64,000 bases of DNA from Megalobrama amblycephala (Eukaryota > Chordata > Actinopteri > Cypriniformes > Xenocyprididae), in contig NC_063052.1 in assembly GCF_018812025.1 (NCBI RefSeq), forward strand, positions 25,557,226 to 25,621,225, given 5' to 3'. The number at the start of each line of letters is the position of its first letter. The first letter of the stretch is position 1. Under the pieces are notes generated by a model. It saw only the letters and a list, made by a program, of their open reading frames with translations. It had not been told where the DNA came from and ran no database searches. Position numbers and translations under genes: made by a program. This document shows positions 10,991 to 22,451 of this stretch, piece after piece.

Positions 10991-12139
10991 GCTTTAAAGT
11001 CCCCTTACAAAAAAAATAAGTATACTTCAAGTTTATTCTATTAAGTATAGCCTACTTTAGTAAAGTTTAAGTATATTTTTTAAGTATACTTTATGTAGTA
11101 AGTACACTAATATCAATGTACTATAAGTATACTTGTAAGTGTACTATTTCAATACTACTTGGGACTAAATTGGCCCACTTTTTAGTGTATAAAAGTATAC
11201 TTTTAAGTAGACTTTAAGTGTAACAGTAGTAAACTTTGATTACACAACTAGTTTACAACTAAGTTTTTTGTTTGTACTGCAACTATACTACAAGTATACT
11301 GAACACATTTTTAGTTTATGAAATTACACTTTGAAGTATACTCTCAGCAAACCACTAGTTTAATAGTTTTATACTGTATACTTGTAAGTTTTCTTTATGT
11401 GAGCATGACATCATATTAAAGTTTACTATTTATATATTATTTTTGCACTTTAAGTATACTACTATGTTTCTATGTAGATATTTTTTTAATACTCAAAATA
11501 TACCTTTATATGTACTTTTTCATTTTAAAAACATTTTATTCTAGCTTCTTGCATCTGTAAGACTAATGCCGGACTGTCTGGACTGAGAAAGGGCTACTCG
11601 TTGAGAAAACAAAGGAAATTAACATTCGAACTCTCTCTTGCACAATTAGCATCCCCATTTGAGACGTAATCACACTGAGTCGATCACACCTCAGCAATGC
11701 CTTAATCTACATCTCCCTTCCTTCACCCCCTCTTCTCTCTACATGCAAAGATGACCTGAAATTCACCCAAAATCTATTTGGTTTAATGTGAACAGTTATC
11801 TTACAACATTATACATGTTTGGTATCATTTGAAATGTCTCAGTTCGACTGGTACAAAGGTCTCATTCCCACAGAAGTAAACCAGAAGGTAATAAAGGTTT
11901 AAAGATTTTAGAGATATTTTGCTCTCTGTAATGGGTGTGTCCACCTTCACAGGGTCTTTCATGCAAATGGCTTTCTGTCCCCAAAAGGTGTAAACTACTC
12001 AGTCTAGGACCCAGATTAATGCAAATTACTACTGTAAACTCATGTTTCCATTTGAAAGAAGTTTCTGTCTTGGTCTGAGTATTTAAAAAGATGTTGCAGG
12101 AGGCTCAGGGCTGGATCCTGTAATCAGATCAGATCAGCC

Positions 12140-12176
12140 CACATTGCTGGGTGTCCTTCAGACACTCAGCAATGTG
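12140..12176. repeat. Short strong hairpin, 16-bp stem
   Basis: CACATTGCTGGGTGTC is followed by a CTTCA loop and GACACTCAGCAATGTG. Fifteen of sixteen positions pair canonically and the other would be a G-U pair in RNA. Confidence 0.7.
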
Positions 12177-12429
12177 CATTTTTCTAATGTCAGGTATGCA
12201 TCTTTTACTCTATTTCTGAGCATTTGATGTTTTGTATTGATCATCTTTAAATTGATTATGTAATTGGCATGATACATTTACCTGACTAATAAATTGTTAC
12301 ATTTGGCTTTATTCTGACTTACTCTGAAATTATTGACTTCAGTAGATTACGATGTATCCATTGTTACCGCAAATCTACGACCAGGGTTAAGTACATACTA
12401 GATCTCGGATTGTATGGAGCATGGGGCAC

Positions 12430-12780
12430 ATCTGGCGAGATACTAGGTTTCTGACTAACTGCTTGACTTTAACTAAGTTGTTATGCAATTGCATTCACTA
12501 TATGGGGCTAGACAAAGGTGTACTGGTCATAACCTCTGGTCATTGCCTCTGCTTTAATTAAGTTGTTATATAGTTATTCTATTAACTATATGGGGCCAGA
12601 TAAATTACTATTGAGGGGCGACATTACCTCATAGTACTGGTCATAACCCCTGATTATTGTCAGAGCTTTAACTAAGTTGTAATATAGGCGATTGTATGGG
12701 GCTACATGGGTACCTTTTAACAAAAGCAAGCATTGGCAGCATTGTTAAATTGCTTTAGCCATAACCTCTGGTTATTGATC
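12430..12780. repeat. Degenerate tandem repeat, about 120-bp unit, three copies
   Basis: The phrases CTTTAACTAAGTTGT, CTATATGGGGC and TCATAACCTCTGGT recur in the same order three times at intervals of roughly 110-130 bp. It is non-coding. It could be a leader or subterminal region of a retroelement, but no flanking element was identified. Confidence 0.65.
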
Positions 12781-13129
12781 AGACTGGCGAGTTTGTGATC
12801 GTGGGCCCGCATAACAGCTGGTGCGATGACTCTGAGAACCGAATGAATGAGTACAATAAGAGTAAAGAGTTAAATAGAATAATCAAATGTCTAGATAAAT
12901 TATTGTATAAATTGTCAATTATCAATTGGCATTCAAACCTAAATTCGAGGTCAAAATAAAATGGAGTCAGATAAACGTTTAATTGGAATTAAACTACTTT
13001 GCCACACTGAAAAGACTGAACGCGCAAGAAACCTTCCCCGCCCAGTGGGAAACCGCCGTTGGGCAGACTGGGTGGGCCTTACACATCCTTTTTATCATGA
13101 AGATCTTGAATGTGTGTAAGTCTCATAAA

Positions 13130-13303
13130 TATGCAACAAATCAACACACACATTAGGAGTAGTGAGTAATGACACACACCTTGGGAGTGACTGGGGGTTA
13201 GGTGCTTGCTCAAGGGCACATCAGTCATTTCCTGCCAGTATTGAGAATCAAACCTTCGGGTTACCAGTCTGACTCTCTAACCATTAGGCCACAACTGCCT
13301 CCA
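13130..13303 (-). repeat. tRNA-derived SINE (V-SINE/HE1-like), minus strand
   Basis: On the minus strand the 5' head reads GTGGCCTAATGGTTAGAGAG (A-box like). It is followed by a B-box-like GAAGGTTTGATTCTC and then the family phrase GTGCCCTTGAGCAAG. The tail fades near 13130. The A and B boxes are the internal RNA polymerase III promoter of such SINEs. Confidence 0.75.
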
Positions 13304-13744
13304 GATCAGATTCAGAACGATGATCAAAACGTAGATGGAGTAGATTGAGTCCATCAACACCCCCAAAGCTTCACAGTCATTAACCCTTCCTGGGTTGACA
13401 TTTCATTTGGTAACGTTTGGTAACGTTAGGCGAGACTGTCCTCCTTCAAAAAACGACCCTATAGGTCGTTATTTAGGTCGTTTTTTCAAGCACCTTTTTA
13501 CAACATATATTTACATTTTAAAGTCATGCGCCCTCTAGCTGGCATAAAAATAATGACAGTGTCGTGTTATGTCTGTTGTCATGAAACGACGTATGACCGT
13601 CGTTACCAATCAAAATGTGTGTTCATTTAAATGCAATGTGTGGATTTTTTACACGGTACATTTTTTAACAACTACACCTACATCTACCCCAACCTTAAAC
13701 CTACCCTTAGTGATTTATAGTGCATATACACTTTATGAGCACAT

Positions 13745-13845
13745 GCGTTCTCTGGGATCGAACCCACGATCGCATGATCACATGATTGCATATTGTCACA
13801 TATTGTCACATATTGCAATGCTCTGCCAATTGAGCTACGCGAAAC
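13745..13845 (-). repeat. tRNA-derived SINE head with intact A and B boxes
   Basis: Minus-strand sequence GCGTAGCTCAATTGGCAGAG matches the pol III A box, and GTGGGTTCGATCCC matches the B box. The interval between them is lengthened by extra copies of a TGTGACAATA unit, so the anticodon arm cannot fold and this is not a functional tRNA. The body may extend towards about 13440. Confidence 0.7.
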
Positions 13846-13876
13846 CAGAAATAAGACGCAGATAAAAGAGAACAAT

Positions 13877-14022
13877 GCATTAAAATGAAAGTGTCCTGTT
13901 GTCGATAGGAGCGCAATTTTAGCAAATGCCCCTATGGGTCGTATTTCATGCATTAAAATGAAAGTGTCCTGTTGTCGATAGGGGTGCAACTTTAGTAAAC
14001 GCTCCTATGGGTCGTATTTCAG
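13877..14022. repeat. 73-bp tandem duplication
   Basis: Two adjacent units start at 13877 and 13950 with GCATTAAAATGAAAGTGTCC and end with GGTCGTATTTCA. They differ at a few positions. Confidence 0.85.
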
Positions 14023-14762
14023 GGAAGTGACAAACGAACTATATGGGCGTATTGGTTGGAGGACATGTTGCATTAGGCAATTTTGAACGTATATGCTGTT
14101 TAATGTTTAATAATCGTGTTATTTTACATTTGCATAAGCAATCTTCTATCACTTGTTTCTGCTTCTTCTTCACCTGTGTTTTAATCTGAAGAATCTGTAC
14201 TCTTTCAGAATATTTGTAATAGCACCCCTACCATATAACAGTAAAAACATGGATAGCTGGAAAAATTAGGCAATGGCAGAGAAAGAGTGAAGTAGATTTT
14301 GTAGTAAATTCCTATGTACACTACCAGTAGACTAGCCAACGCAAAAATTCAGTTACTCAGAATTAGTAACATATGTGTTTTCTTTATAAATCAATATTTC
14401 AAACAATGTTCAAACAAGTGCAAGACAGTATGCAAAGTTATGTGAAAAAAAGTATTTAATAGGCAACTCAATCAAAAGATTAAACACAACTACAAGCCAA
14501 GTATACTTAGAATACTTAACTATACTTTTAAGTATATCTCGATCAAAAGATTGAGTACATGTATAGTCTAAATATACTGTACTTAGACTTTTCTGTCGGT
14601 ATAAGTCAGATATACTTAAGTGCAATTTTAAGTATATTTCTGAGAAGTACATAGGCTATAGTTCTGAGAAGCATAAAAAGGAGACTGAAAGTATACTTTC
14701 TTATTTTAGTTTAAAAGAAGTATATTAATAGCACACTTGAATAAACTTCATTTTGTAAGGGG

Positions 14763-15596
14763 AGGTGGAGGCATACTGCTGCTAGATCCATTTCAGTGCC
14801 ATTTCAAATAAAGTAATGTCCTTTCAAATTATATTTACATGTATGTATTTTGAGGATGTTTTGATCCTAGTGCATTTAGTAAGCAATACATTTTGTGTGT
14901 TACTTAGGAATACAATCCATGTCCTTGGTGTTTCCAGCGACATGCAATAATTGAGCTATAAAGAGTCATTTGTCACACAGACATAGCTATGCTGCACCAT
15001 GCAGCAATACTCAAGCTCAATGGAATAAATTGCTACACTAATTGCTAAGAATTCCGAGAATCTGGGTTGAGTTACCTTGACCATCTTACTTCAATCTGAA
15101 CATTCTCAGAATCTCTGAAATGCAGAAAAATATGTTATTCAGATTAAATGGGCCCATCAACTTCATTAGTGTCAAAAAAAAAAAAAAAAAAAAACGGAAC
15201 TACCTTTGAAAAATACAAGTCTGCTTCAATGTCCTACATGTGTCTTTACAATATACAGGGTTGTACTAAAGCACATTAAAGTAATTTCTATTAGACTAGA
15301 GTCTTTTATATTTGAAGCATTTTGGACCAAAGAAGTAAACATCAGAAGAGCCTTACATAAATAACTTGGAAATTTGCTGACTGAATAAGATTCAGAAAAA
15401 GACGAAATAAGTATCCAACTGCCCATGTCTTCTGGGGTAATTCCAGGAGAATAGTTGCATGAGAGAGAAATTTTGTCTGTTTTTATTATTATTGTTGTTA
15501 TTAGTTTCTTTCTACCTTTATTTTTTTTGTAAAAAAAAAAAAATGTTTCCTTACATTTTTTAAAGAAATGTCACTGTTTGGTTACCAACATTCTTT
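14763..15596. other. Intergenic, nothing recognised
   Basis: AT-rich sequence with A runs at 15174-15194 and 15531-15543. No gene was seen. Confidence 0.45.
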
Positions 15597-15689
15597 AAAA
15601 TATCATCTTTGGTTTTCCACAAAAGAAAGAAAGTCACACATGTTTGGAAAGACATGAGAGTGATTTTAATTTTTGGGTGAACTGTCCCT
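15597..15689. mobile_element. Solo end of a TTAA-flanked foldback family
   Basis: The segment ends in TTTTTGGGTGAACTGTCCCT, followed by TTAA at 15690-15693. This is the right terminus of the family complete at 55344-56046 and 58581-59079. Confidence 0.65.
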
Positions 15690-15693
15690 TTAA

Positions 15694-16459
15694 ATGAAAA
15701 TTAGTTTAGTTTGCTGAATGAGATTTTAAAACCAGAGTCAGTAAACTGAAACAATCTAATCACTAACAAAACATATGTACAACACAACTGTATAAAGAGA
15801 GCATATCTTATGTATCTAATTAGGTGCGTAGCAACCATTATAATCAACGTTTGCTTTTTGATTTCAATTTTCAAATAAAAATCTTGGCTGAACACAAACA
15901 GTGTGATTTAATTTATTAAACAGAATCACACATTTTAAATCTGTAGTTCATTATAGAAAAATCCAATTTTATAGGCTACTTTTGAAATCCAAGTCAGCTA
16001 GCACATTTTTAAGTGGTAACCAATCACAATGGCCATCCTAAAACATTTTAGAAATTTTGCATGATTAAAATAAACGTACCAGTTATTCTATCTCTGCTTC
16101 ACAGATAGTGAGCAGAAACTTCAATTGAAATTCATCAGTTGTAGTGAGCCAGCCTGAGCTGTGTTCACACAATGTGTTTGTTTTCCTCATGAACAGTTAC
16201 TATTTTTAGGTTGCAAAGGTCTCTTCAGGTTCGCACAATAATACATGTTGGACTGAGTCATCCATCACTGCTCTCCAGTGAGACCTAACCAATTCATTAA
16301 CTGCAGAACTTAGCCAATTACAAAATGTGCAAGCACTCATTAACTCAGAAGTACTTTATAAATTTAATTTCTCTAAAGAATTTACAGATTCACAATAGAT
16401 GTATTTTTCTATAGTTTCTTTTCATTTCTCTCTCTCTGGGTATGTGGTTCTGAACTAGA
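15694..16459. other. Intergenic, nothing recognised
   Basis: AT-rich sequence without supported features. Confidence 0.4.
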
Positions 16460-16720
16460 TGTCAGGTGTGTCGTTGAGGGATGAGGTAAAGACTCAAACG
16501 CAGAGGGTAGTAATTATTAGAGAAACACACACTTCGAGGCACAGCAAGGCAGGGTAAGACTGAAACACACTGGAACATTAAACAAAGATCTGACAGAAGA
16601 CAGGGAACACAGAGAGAATAAATAGGGAACACACTGAGAAGGATATCTAGGGAGGACAGGTGGGGAAAATGAACTGATAATCAGATAACAAGGAGGGGAG
16701 GTTCAAGACATCAAACAGAA
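16460..16720 (-). mobile_element. Probable solo LTR fragment, minus orientation
   Basis: Read on the minus strand, the segment is a pyrimidine-rich sequence with fish LTR-like phrasing. It ends in CACACCTGACA, the TG...CA type ending of an LTR. The other boundary and a target duplication were not found. Confidence 0.4.
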
Positions 16721-16779
16721 GCCATGTGCTTCACATAATACAAAAACACCTGGCCAATGATAACTCACAAGCCCAGGGC

Positions 16780-17435
16780 CCATTTTTCATACAAGGGTTA
16801 CTCGGTTATCTGAATTTTACTGTTAACAATTTGACACGATCCAGGATTGTTATGTTCTTCAAAGTTCATCCTGGAGTTGCTGTCATAGCAACACATCTGT
16901 AAGCTCAAACGTGCTCAGGAGCAGGCTTGTTTCACTTAATCAAGATTTGACTGTGTCTTTAGTCTGTTCCAGCCATTGTTACTCTCTTACAAGAGCACCC
17001 TATTGAACCAGGGAAATTAATAATTAAAAATATAAATGGAAACATGTTTTATATACATAATAATTATAATGTTGTGTAGTCTATAATAGACAGAGACAAT
17101 TTTACTTTTTGAGAGATTTATTTGTGCTTGAATAATTATCTCATAATTTAATTGGATCCTTATAGACTGTCAGGCTATGGGCCCTATTTCCACGCACTTA
17201 GGGCGTGTCCGAATCCACTTTTGCTATGGTTTAACGACGGAAAAAATGGTCGGCGCATGGTCCAGAAGGGTTGTACCCAGTCTCTTAATGAGTCAGGGCT
17301 GTGTTTTGGGCATAACGTGCATTAAACCAATCAGAGTGTCATCTTCCATTCCCTTAAAAGGCCAGGTGCGCTTGCACCATGGCATATTGCTATTTACATG
17401 GTGGAATATAGACACCCTCAACCTGACAAGTCAGT
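16780..17435. mobile_element. DNA-transposon-derived repeats
   Basis: Two blocks (16780-17000 and 17175-17420) read like known non-autonomous cyprinid DNA elements, for example CTTAGGGCGTGTCCGAATCC. The boundaries are not resolved. The small ORF in the second block is not convincing. Confidence 0.4.
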
Positions 17436-17449
17436 TTAACCCTTTGACA

Positions 17450-17870
17450 TGTAACATGGGTCTAAAGTGACCCGACAAGTATTCCCCAACAAACTTGTTT
17501 TTGATCATCACAAATCCTTATTTTCATTTTTCCTTTTTTACTTTTTGAATTAAAATATTTTTTGTATCAATGCCCTTCTAATGAACAACATGGGTCTAAA
17601 ATGACCCGTATTCAGTCATGGCTGAGTGCTTCTTTGCTGAATCTTTGAAAGAAATGTATTTTATCATTTATTATTCCAGGTATTCATTAAATATCTAATT
17701 TTTTGATTTCCACAAATCATTATGTTTATTTTTTTCCTTTCTTACTTTATATACAGTTTTTGTCGTTTTACATCAATTTTACACATGTGGGTCAAAAATT
17801 ATCCATATAGAAACCTTTGATATTTGCAAAGGAACATATTTACTGCAGAAAACTATTAACCTGCCACACA
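17450..17870. repeat. Diverged direct duplication, about 200-bp spacing
   Basis: Blocks containing CACAAATC(C/A)TTAT and TTTTTCCTTT near 17510 recur near 17713. ACATGGGTCTAAA plus TGACCCG occurs near 17455 and 17588. Confidence 0.5.
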
Positions 17871-18096
17871 TTTCACTGCTCAACATATCTGCTTTTGTAT
17901 ATTAATCATACAAAATATATATTAATTATATAATATATTAAATATATAATTATATAATATATTAATTGTATATTAATCAATCAATATAAATCATTGAATT
18001 CAGGTGTTCCAATCACTTCCAATCACCTAGGCATGCAGACTGCTTCTACAAACATTTGTGAAAGAATGGGTCGCTCTCAGGGGCTCAGTGAATTAA

Positions 18097-19054
18097 AGGT
18101 GCCCTCGAATGAAAAATTGAATTTATCTTGGCATAGTTAAATAACAAGAGTTCAGTACATGGAAAAGACATACAGTGAGTCTCAAACTCCATTGTTTCCT
18201 CCTTCTTATATAAATCTCATTTGTTTAAAAGACCTCCGGAAAACAGGCGAATCTCAACATAACACCGACTGTTACGTAACAGTCGGGGTGTACGCCCCCA
18301 ATATTTGCATATGCCAGCCCACTTTCCCAACATTATCATTATGAAAGGCATTAGACAAGGGCAGAACGTCTGGATGTGCATAGCTGAATCAACAAACTAG
18401 GTAAGCAAGCAAGAACAACAGCGAAAAATGGCAGATGGAGCAATAATAACTGACATGATCCATGATATCATGATATTTTTAGTGATATTTGTAAATTGTC
18501 TTTCTAAATGTTTTGTTAGCATGTTGCTAATGTACTGTTAAATGTGGTTAAAGTTACCATCGTTTCTTACTGTATTCACGGAGACAAGAGCCGTCGCTAT
18601 TTTCATTTTTAAACACTTGCAGTCTGTATAATGCATAAACACAACTTCATTCTTTATAAATCTCTCCAACAGTGTGTAATGTTAGCTTTAGCCACGCAGC
18701 ATAGCCTCAAACTCATTCAGAATCAATGTAAACAATATAACAGTATACACTACTCACATAATCCGACGCATGCATGACGAACACTTTGTAAAGATCCATT
18801 TTGAGGGTTATATTAGCTGTGTAAACTTTGTTAAGGCACTGTTTAAGGCAAGCGCGAGCTCTGTGGGCGGAGAGCACGGGATTTAAAGGGACCACAGCAT
18901 AAATCGGTGCGTTTATAATGATGCCCCAAAATAGGCAGTTAAAAAAATTAATAAAAAAAATCTATGGGGTATTTTGAGCTGAAACTTCACAGACACATTC
19001 AGGGGACACCTTAGACTTATATTACATCTTTTAAAAACATAATCTAGGGCACCT
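18097..19054. mobile_element. TTAA-flanked non-autonomous element nested in Tc1
   Basis: The termini AGGTGCCCT and AGGGCACCT are perfect inverted repeats of 9 bp. They are flanked by TTAA on both sides (18093-18096, 19055-19058), the signature of TTAA-specific superfamilies (piggyBac or Kolobok). The 958-bp interior has no transposase. Removing it and one TTAA restores continuity of the surrounding Tc1 sequence. Confidence 0.85.
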
Positions 19055-19069
19055 TTAAAGCATGGTATC

Positions 19070-20010
19070 GTGATAGGTTGCCACCTGTGCAATAAGTCCA
19101 TTCGTGAAATTTCCTCACTACTAAATATTCCTCGGTCAAGTGTTAGTGGTATCATAACAAAGTGGAAGCAATTGGGAACAACAACAACTCAGCCACGAAG
19201 TGGTAGGCCAGCGCATGCTGAGGAGCACAGTACGCAGAAGTCACCAACTTTCTGCAGAGTCAATAGCTACAGACCTCCAAACTTTGTGTGGCCTTCAGAT
19301 TAGCTCAAGAACAGTGCATAGAGAGCTTCATGGAATGGGTTTCCATGGCCGAGCAGCTGCATCCAAGCCTTACATCACCAAGTGCAATGCAGAGCGTCGG
19401 ACGCAGTGGTTTAAAGCATGCCGCCACTGGACTCTAGAGCAGTGGATACGTGTTCTCTGAAGTGACGAATCATGCTTCTCTGTCTGGCAATCTGATGGAC
19501 GAGTCTGGGTTTGGCGGTTGCCAGGAGAACAGTACTTGCCTGACTGCATTGTGCCCAGAGTAAAGATTGGTGGAGGGGGGATTATGGTGTGGGGTTGTTT
19601 TTCAGGGATTGGGCTTGGCCCCTTAGTTCCAGTAAAAAAGGAACTCTTAATGCTTCAGCATACCAAGATATTTTGGACAATTTCATGCTCCACACTTTGG
19701 GGGAACAGTTTGGGGATGGCCCCTTCCTGTTCCATTCAAGCAAGGTCCATAAAGACATGGATGAGCGAGTTTGGTGTGGCCTGCACAGGCCTGCACAGAG
19801 TCCTGACCTCAACCCAATAGAACACCTTTGGGATGAATTAGAGCGGAGACTGCGAGCCAGGCCTTCTTGCCAACATCACTGCCTGACCTCACAAATACAC
19901 TTCTAGAAGAATGGTCAAAAATTCCCATAAACACACTCCTAAACCTTGTGGAAAGCCTTCCCAGAAGAGCTGAGGCTGTTACAGCTGCAAAGGGTGGGCC
20001 AACTCCATAT
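19070..20010 (+). pseudogene. Decayed Tc1 transposase, frameshifted
   Basis: Pieces in several frames are recognisable: the HTH region (SIREISSLLNIPRSSVSGI), then QLSAESIATDLQTLCGLQIS. The first catalytic motif survives as SDESCFSVW after a stop at 19458. [13 protein letters not shown] follows, and finally [15 protein letters not shown] with the catalytic glutamate. The segment that should hold the second aspartate (PHDNA-like) is absent where [11 protein letters not shown] is read, apparently a small deletion. At least two frameshifts are needed to read it through. Confidence 0.82.
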
Positions 20011-20082
20011 TAAACCCTACAGATTAAGAATGGGATGTCATTAAAGTTCATGTGCACATAAAGGCAGGCGTTCCAAAATATA

Positions 20083-20085
<3 letters not shown>

Positions 20086-20161
<76 letters not shown>
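20086..20161. repeat. (TA)n microsatellite
   Basis: About 37 uninterrupted TA units at the end of the third Tc1 element. Confidence 0.97.
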
Positions 20162-20166
<5 letters not shown>

Positions 20167-20325
20167 GCTAAGGTTACCTAGATCTTGAAATCCATGAGGT
20201 CCACTAAGGTTGAACAACTGTAGTCACATGGACAATTTTAATTATGTCTTTGCTACCTTTCTGGGCCTTGAAAGGTGCAATGACATTGCAGCCTACAGGT
20301 AAGTGTGGTTCAGATATCTCACGGA

Positions 20326-20446
20326 TTTCATCAAAAATATCTTAATTTGTGTTCCGAAAATGAATGAAGATTTTATTGGTTTGGAACGACATGAGGGTGA
20401 GTAGTTAATGAATTAATGAAATTTAATTTTTGGGTGAACTAACCCT
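20326..20446. mobile_element. Solo end of TTAA foldback family
   Basis: ATATCTTAATTTGTGTTCCG through TTTTTGGGTGAACTAACCCT, followed by TTAA at 20447-20450. It is the right half of the family complete at 55344-56046. Confidence 0.7.
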
Positions 20447-20459
20447 TTAAAGACCTGGG

Positions 20460-20750
20460 GCTGTATTCACAAAACATTTTATCTTACCACTAAGAGTTCT
20501 CCTAAATAGCAGTGAATGTTCTTAGCTAAGAGTTTTCTCTTAAAGCCTATTCACAAAGGTACTGAGACAAAATTTGACTTAAGCAAACTGAAAAGGCGTT
20601 GCTATGGATGATGTCAACACGCTTAATAACTATGCACACAGTGATTGGCTGATAGGGGAGGGATCTCTGTCAGTGATTTATTCATAGAAATATTGTAGAA
20701 CAAGGTATCATGTTGCCATATTCAAATAAAGATTTTAAAATGTCGGCTAA
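20460..20750. mobile_element. DNA MITE fragment
   Basis: GGGCTGTATTCACAAAACAT and the repeated CTAAGAGTT...CTTAGCTAAGAGTT motifs are typical of a fish MITE. A matching right part may lie near 21310-21420, which would put the following LTR inside it. Confidence 0.4.
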
Positions 20751-20751
20751 T

Positions 20752-21311
20752 TGTCATGTTACATTTCCCATCAGTTTTGGTCTCCGTCTCCCAGTTGTCC
20801 ATTCTCGTTTGCATTAGGATTATCTACATGCTTACCTCAAGGACCCCTTTTGATACTCACCGTCTCCATTCCTGCGTGCTCCCTGTTTCCTTCTGTGACT
20901 CCTGTGTGTGTGTGTGTGTGTGTGTCTCCCGATCATCATCACTCGTCCATTCTGATCTCCAGTTGTCTACCATCCACGATCATCATCCCTACAACACAAA
21001 GGACAGTATCAGTCTTCCCATTATCACCATTGAAAGTCTATACCTGCTGTTCACTTAACTGCTTCACCACAAGTTGTGAACCTCCTTTGTTAACAGAGGA
21101 GCTTTGTAATGAATACTGATGATTCTTTCCTGGTTTTTGGCTTCTCCATAGCTCCATTTCCTGTTCCCACTTTGGTTCCATTCTATCATTCCTCATTTTA
21201 CCTATGTATGTGTGACTTGTGTGTATGTATGTGTTTGTTAGTTTAGTTATGTGTTCGTGATTTAGTTAATAAAACTTGTGCACAATACATATTTGGTTCT
21301 GACTCCCCGTC
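20752..21311 (+). mobile_element. Probable solo LTR
   Basis: It begins TGTCATGTTAC and is pyrimidine-rich. A polyadenylation-type AATAAAA at 21270 is followed by a short R/U5-like tail (TTTGGTTCTGACTCCCCGTC). A (TG)n run sits at about 20906-20924. A clean target duplication was not found. Confidence 0.45.
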
Positions 21312-21596
21312 TGTGAATAAATTGTCTTAAATGATTTAGATCTTATTACCAGCTCTAAGCACTGTAAATGCTAAGAAAGAATTATTTTTCTATGGCCATG
21401 AAAAATACCCTTCTCTTAGAATTAATTAATTAATAATCAATACTGAGTGTTCACAGAATGATCTGATTGATTGATTGTAATTTTAATGTAGCTAGATCAA
21501 GTTGATCTGATTCAAATATTCATAATTAATTATAATTAATAATCATAGTAAGTTATGAATAATTATTAATATTTCACCTTTGAGCTAATTCGCTAC

Positions 21597-21735
21597 ATTA
21601 TTATAATAGGACAGTGAGTAGACAGGAAATGAAGTAGGTGAGAGAACGGAGGGCCTGGGATTGGGAAAGGTCCACAAGCCGGAATTCGAACTCGGGTCAC
21701 CCGAGCTGCCCACAAGGCTATCAGCGCAGACGATA
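21597..21735 (-). repeat. tRNA-derived SINE, minus strand
   Basis: The minus strand has a B-box-like GAGTTCGAATTCCGG preceded by a degenerate tRNA 5' half (CAGCTCGGGTGACC). It is followed by a body ending CACTGTCCTATTATAATAA, a familiar fish SINE tail. Confidence 0.6.
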
Positions 21736-21739
21736 GGAC

Positions 21740-22318
21740 ATTATTTTCAACAATGTTTTATTCTCCAACATTCAATACATTTTGCCTGTACATAAATGAA
21801 CCTTTATGTTATGTCATTGCAGATTAATCTCTATAAATCAAAATATTTATTGCATTTATGAAGAAAGCCTCAGCACCCAAGGCTCTATCGCCTATTGTCT
21901 CAATGGTGTACAGTGTCATTGGGCAGATTGCTGAGGCGGATTGCTGGCAACAACCATTTTAGGATTGTTTGTGATTTGGTGTGATTTGAGATTTCAGACA
22001 CAGCCCAGGAATCACAATGGTCACTAAAAAGAAGTACGCCATACTTCTTCTTTCGTTTAATGACTATTTACATTCTTTTTGTATATTGCCACCTACTGGG
22101 TGGTTGTACAATAATTTTTTAAAACCTTATCTTTTTTTTTCTAACTTTTTAAAAAAAATCTTTTAATCTTTAATAGCTGTGTTTTTATTACTGTGAACAA
22201 GAAATATATTTTTCTGTTTGATGCTAAATATAAAAATTTAAAAACATAAATTGAATGAACTAAAAAACTGTGTGCTTTCAAAGATAATATGACTGTTTAG
22301 GTTTATTTGGTAACACTT
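21740..22318. other. Intergenic, nothing recognised
   Basis: AT-rich sequence with no supported features. Confidence 0.4.
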
Positions 22319-22451
22319 TAGTTTAGGGTCCATTTCTCACTATTAAATAGTTGCTTATTAGCACGCATATCCATGGGTTTCATGTGACGTCACTGTATTC
22401 TATCGCTGCCATATTTGTGACCGGTCACAGCTGCGCGCTCTGTTTAAGTCT

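Larger units (their letters stand above)
11001..14762. mobile_element. Inverted termini CCCCTTACAAAA with AGTATACTT subterminal repeats
   Basis: CCCCTTACAAAA at 11001 is answered by TTTTGTAAGGGG ending at 14762. The next block AAGTTTATTC is also shared in inverted orientation. Both flanks (11029-11520 and 14495-14735) are dense in AAGTATACTT-like motifs. I see no target-site duplication, so these may be two ends of one expanded element or two separate fragments. The interior holds SINEs, tandem repeats and unclassified DNA. Confidence 0.45.
17990..20082 (+). mobile_element. Third Tc1/mariner element, split by a TTAA insertion
   Basis: Tc1 sequence starts near 17990 (GAATTCAGGTGTTCC), is interrupted at 18093-19058 by a TTAA-flanked element, then resumes with the transposase. 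It ends near GGCGTTCCAAAATATAGTG before a TA microsatellite. Neither outer terminus is clearly preserved. Confidence 0.8.

Noticed and set aside
13745..13845. Functional tRNA gene on the minus strand
   Set aside because: A and B boxes are present, but the anticodon arm cannot form because of inserted repeats. It is a SINE head.
20751..21119. 122-codon ORF across the (TG)n tract
   Set aside because: It lies inside a probable LTR and consists of low-complexity Ser/Pro/Val sequence.
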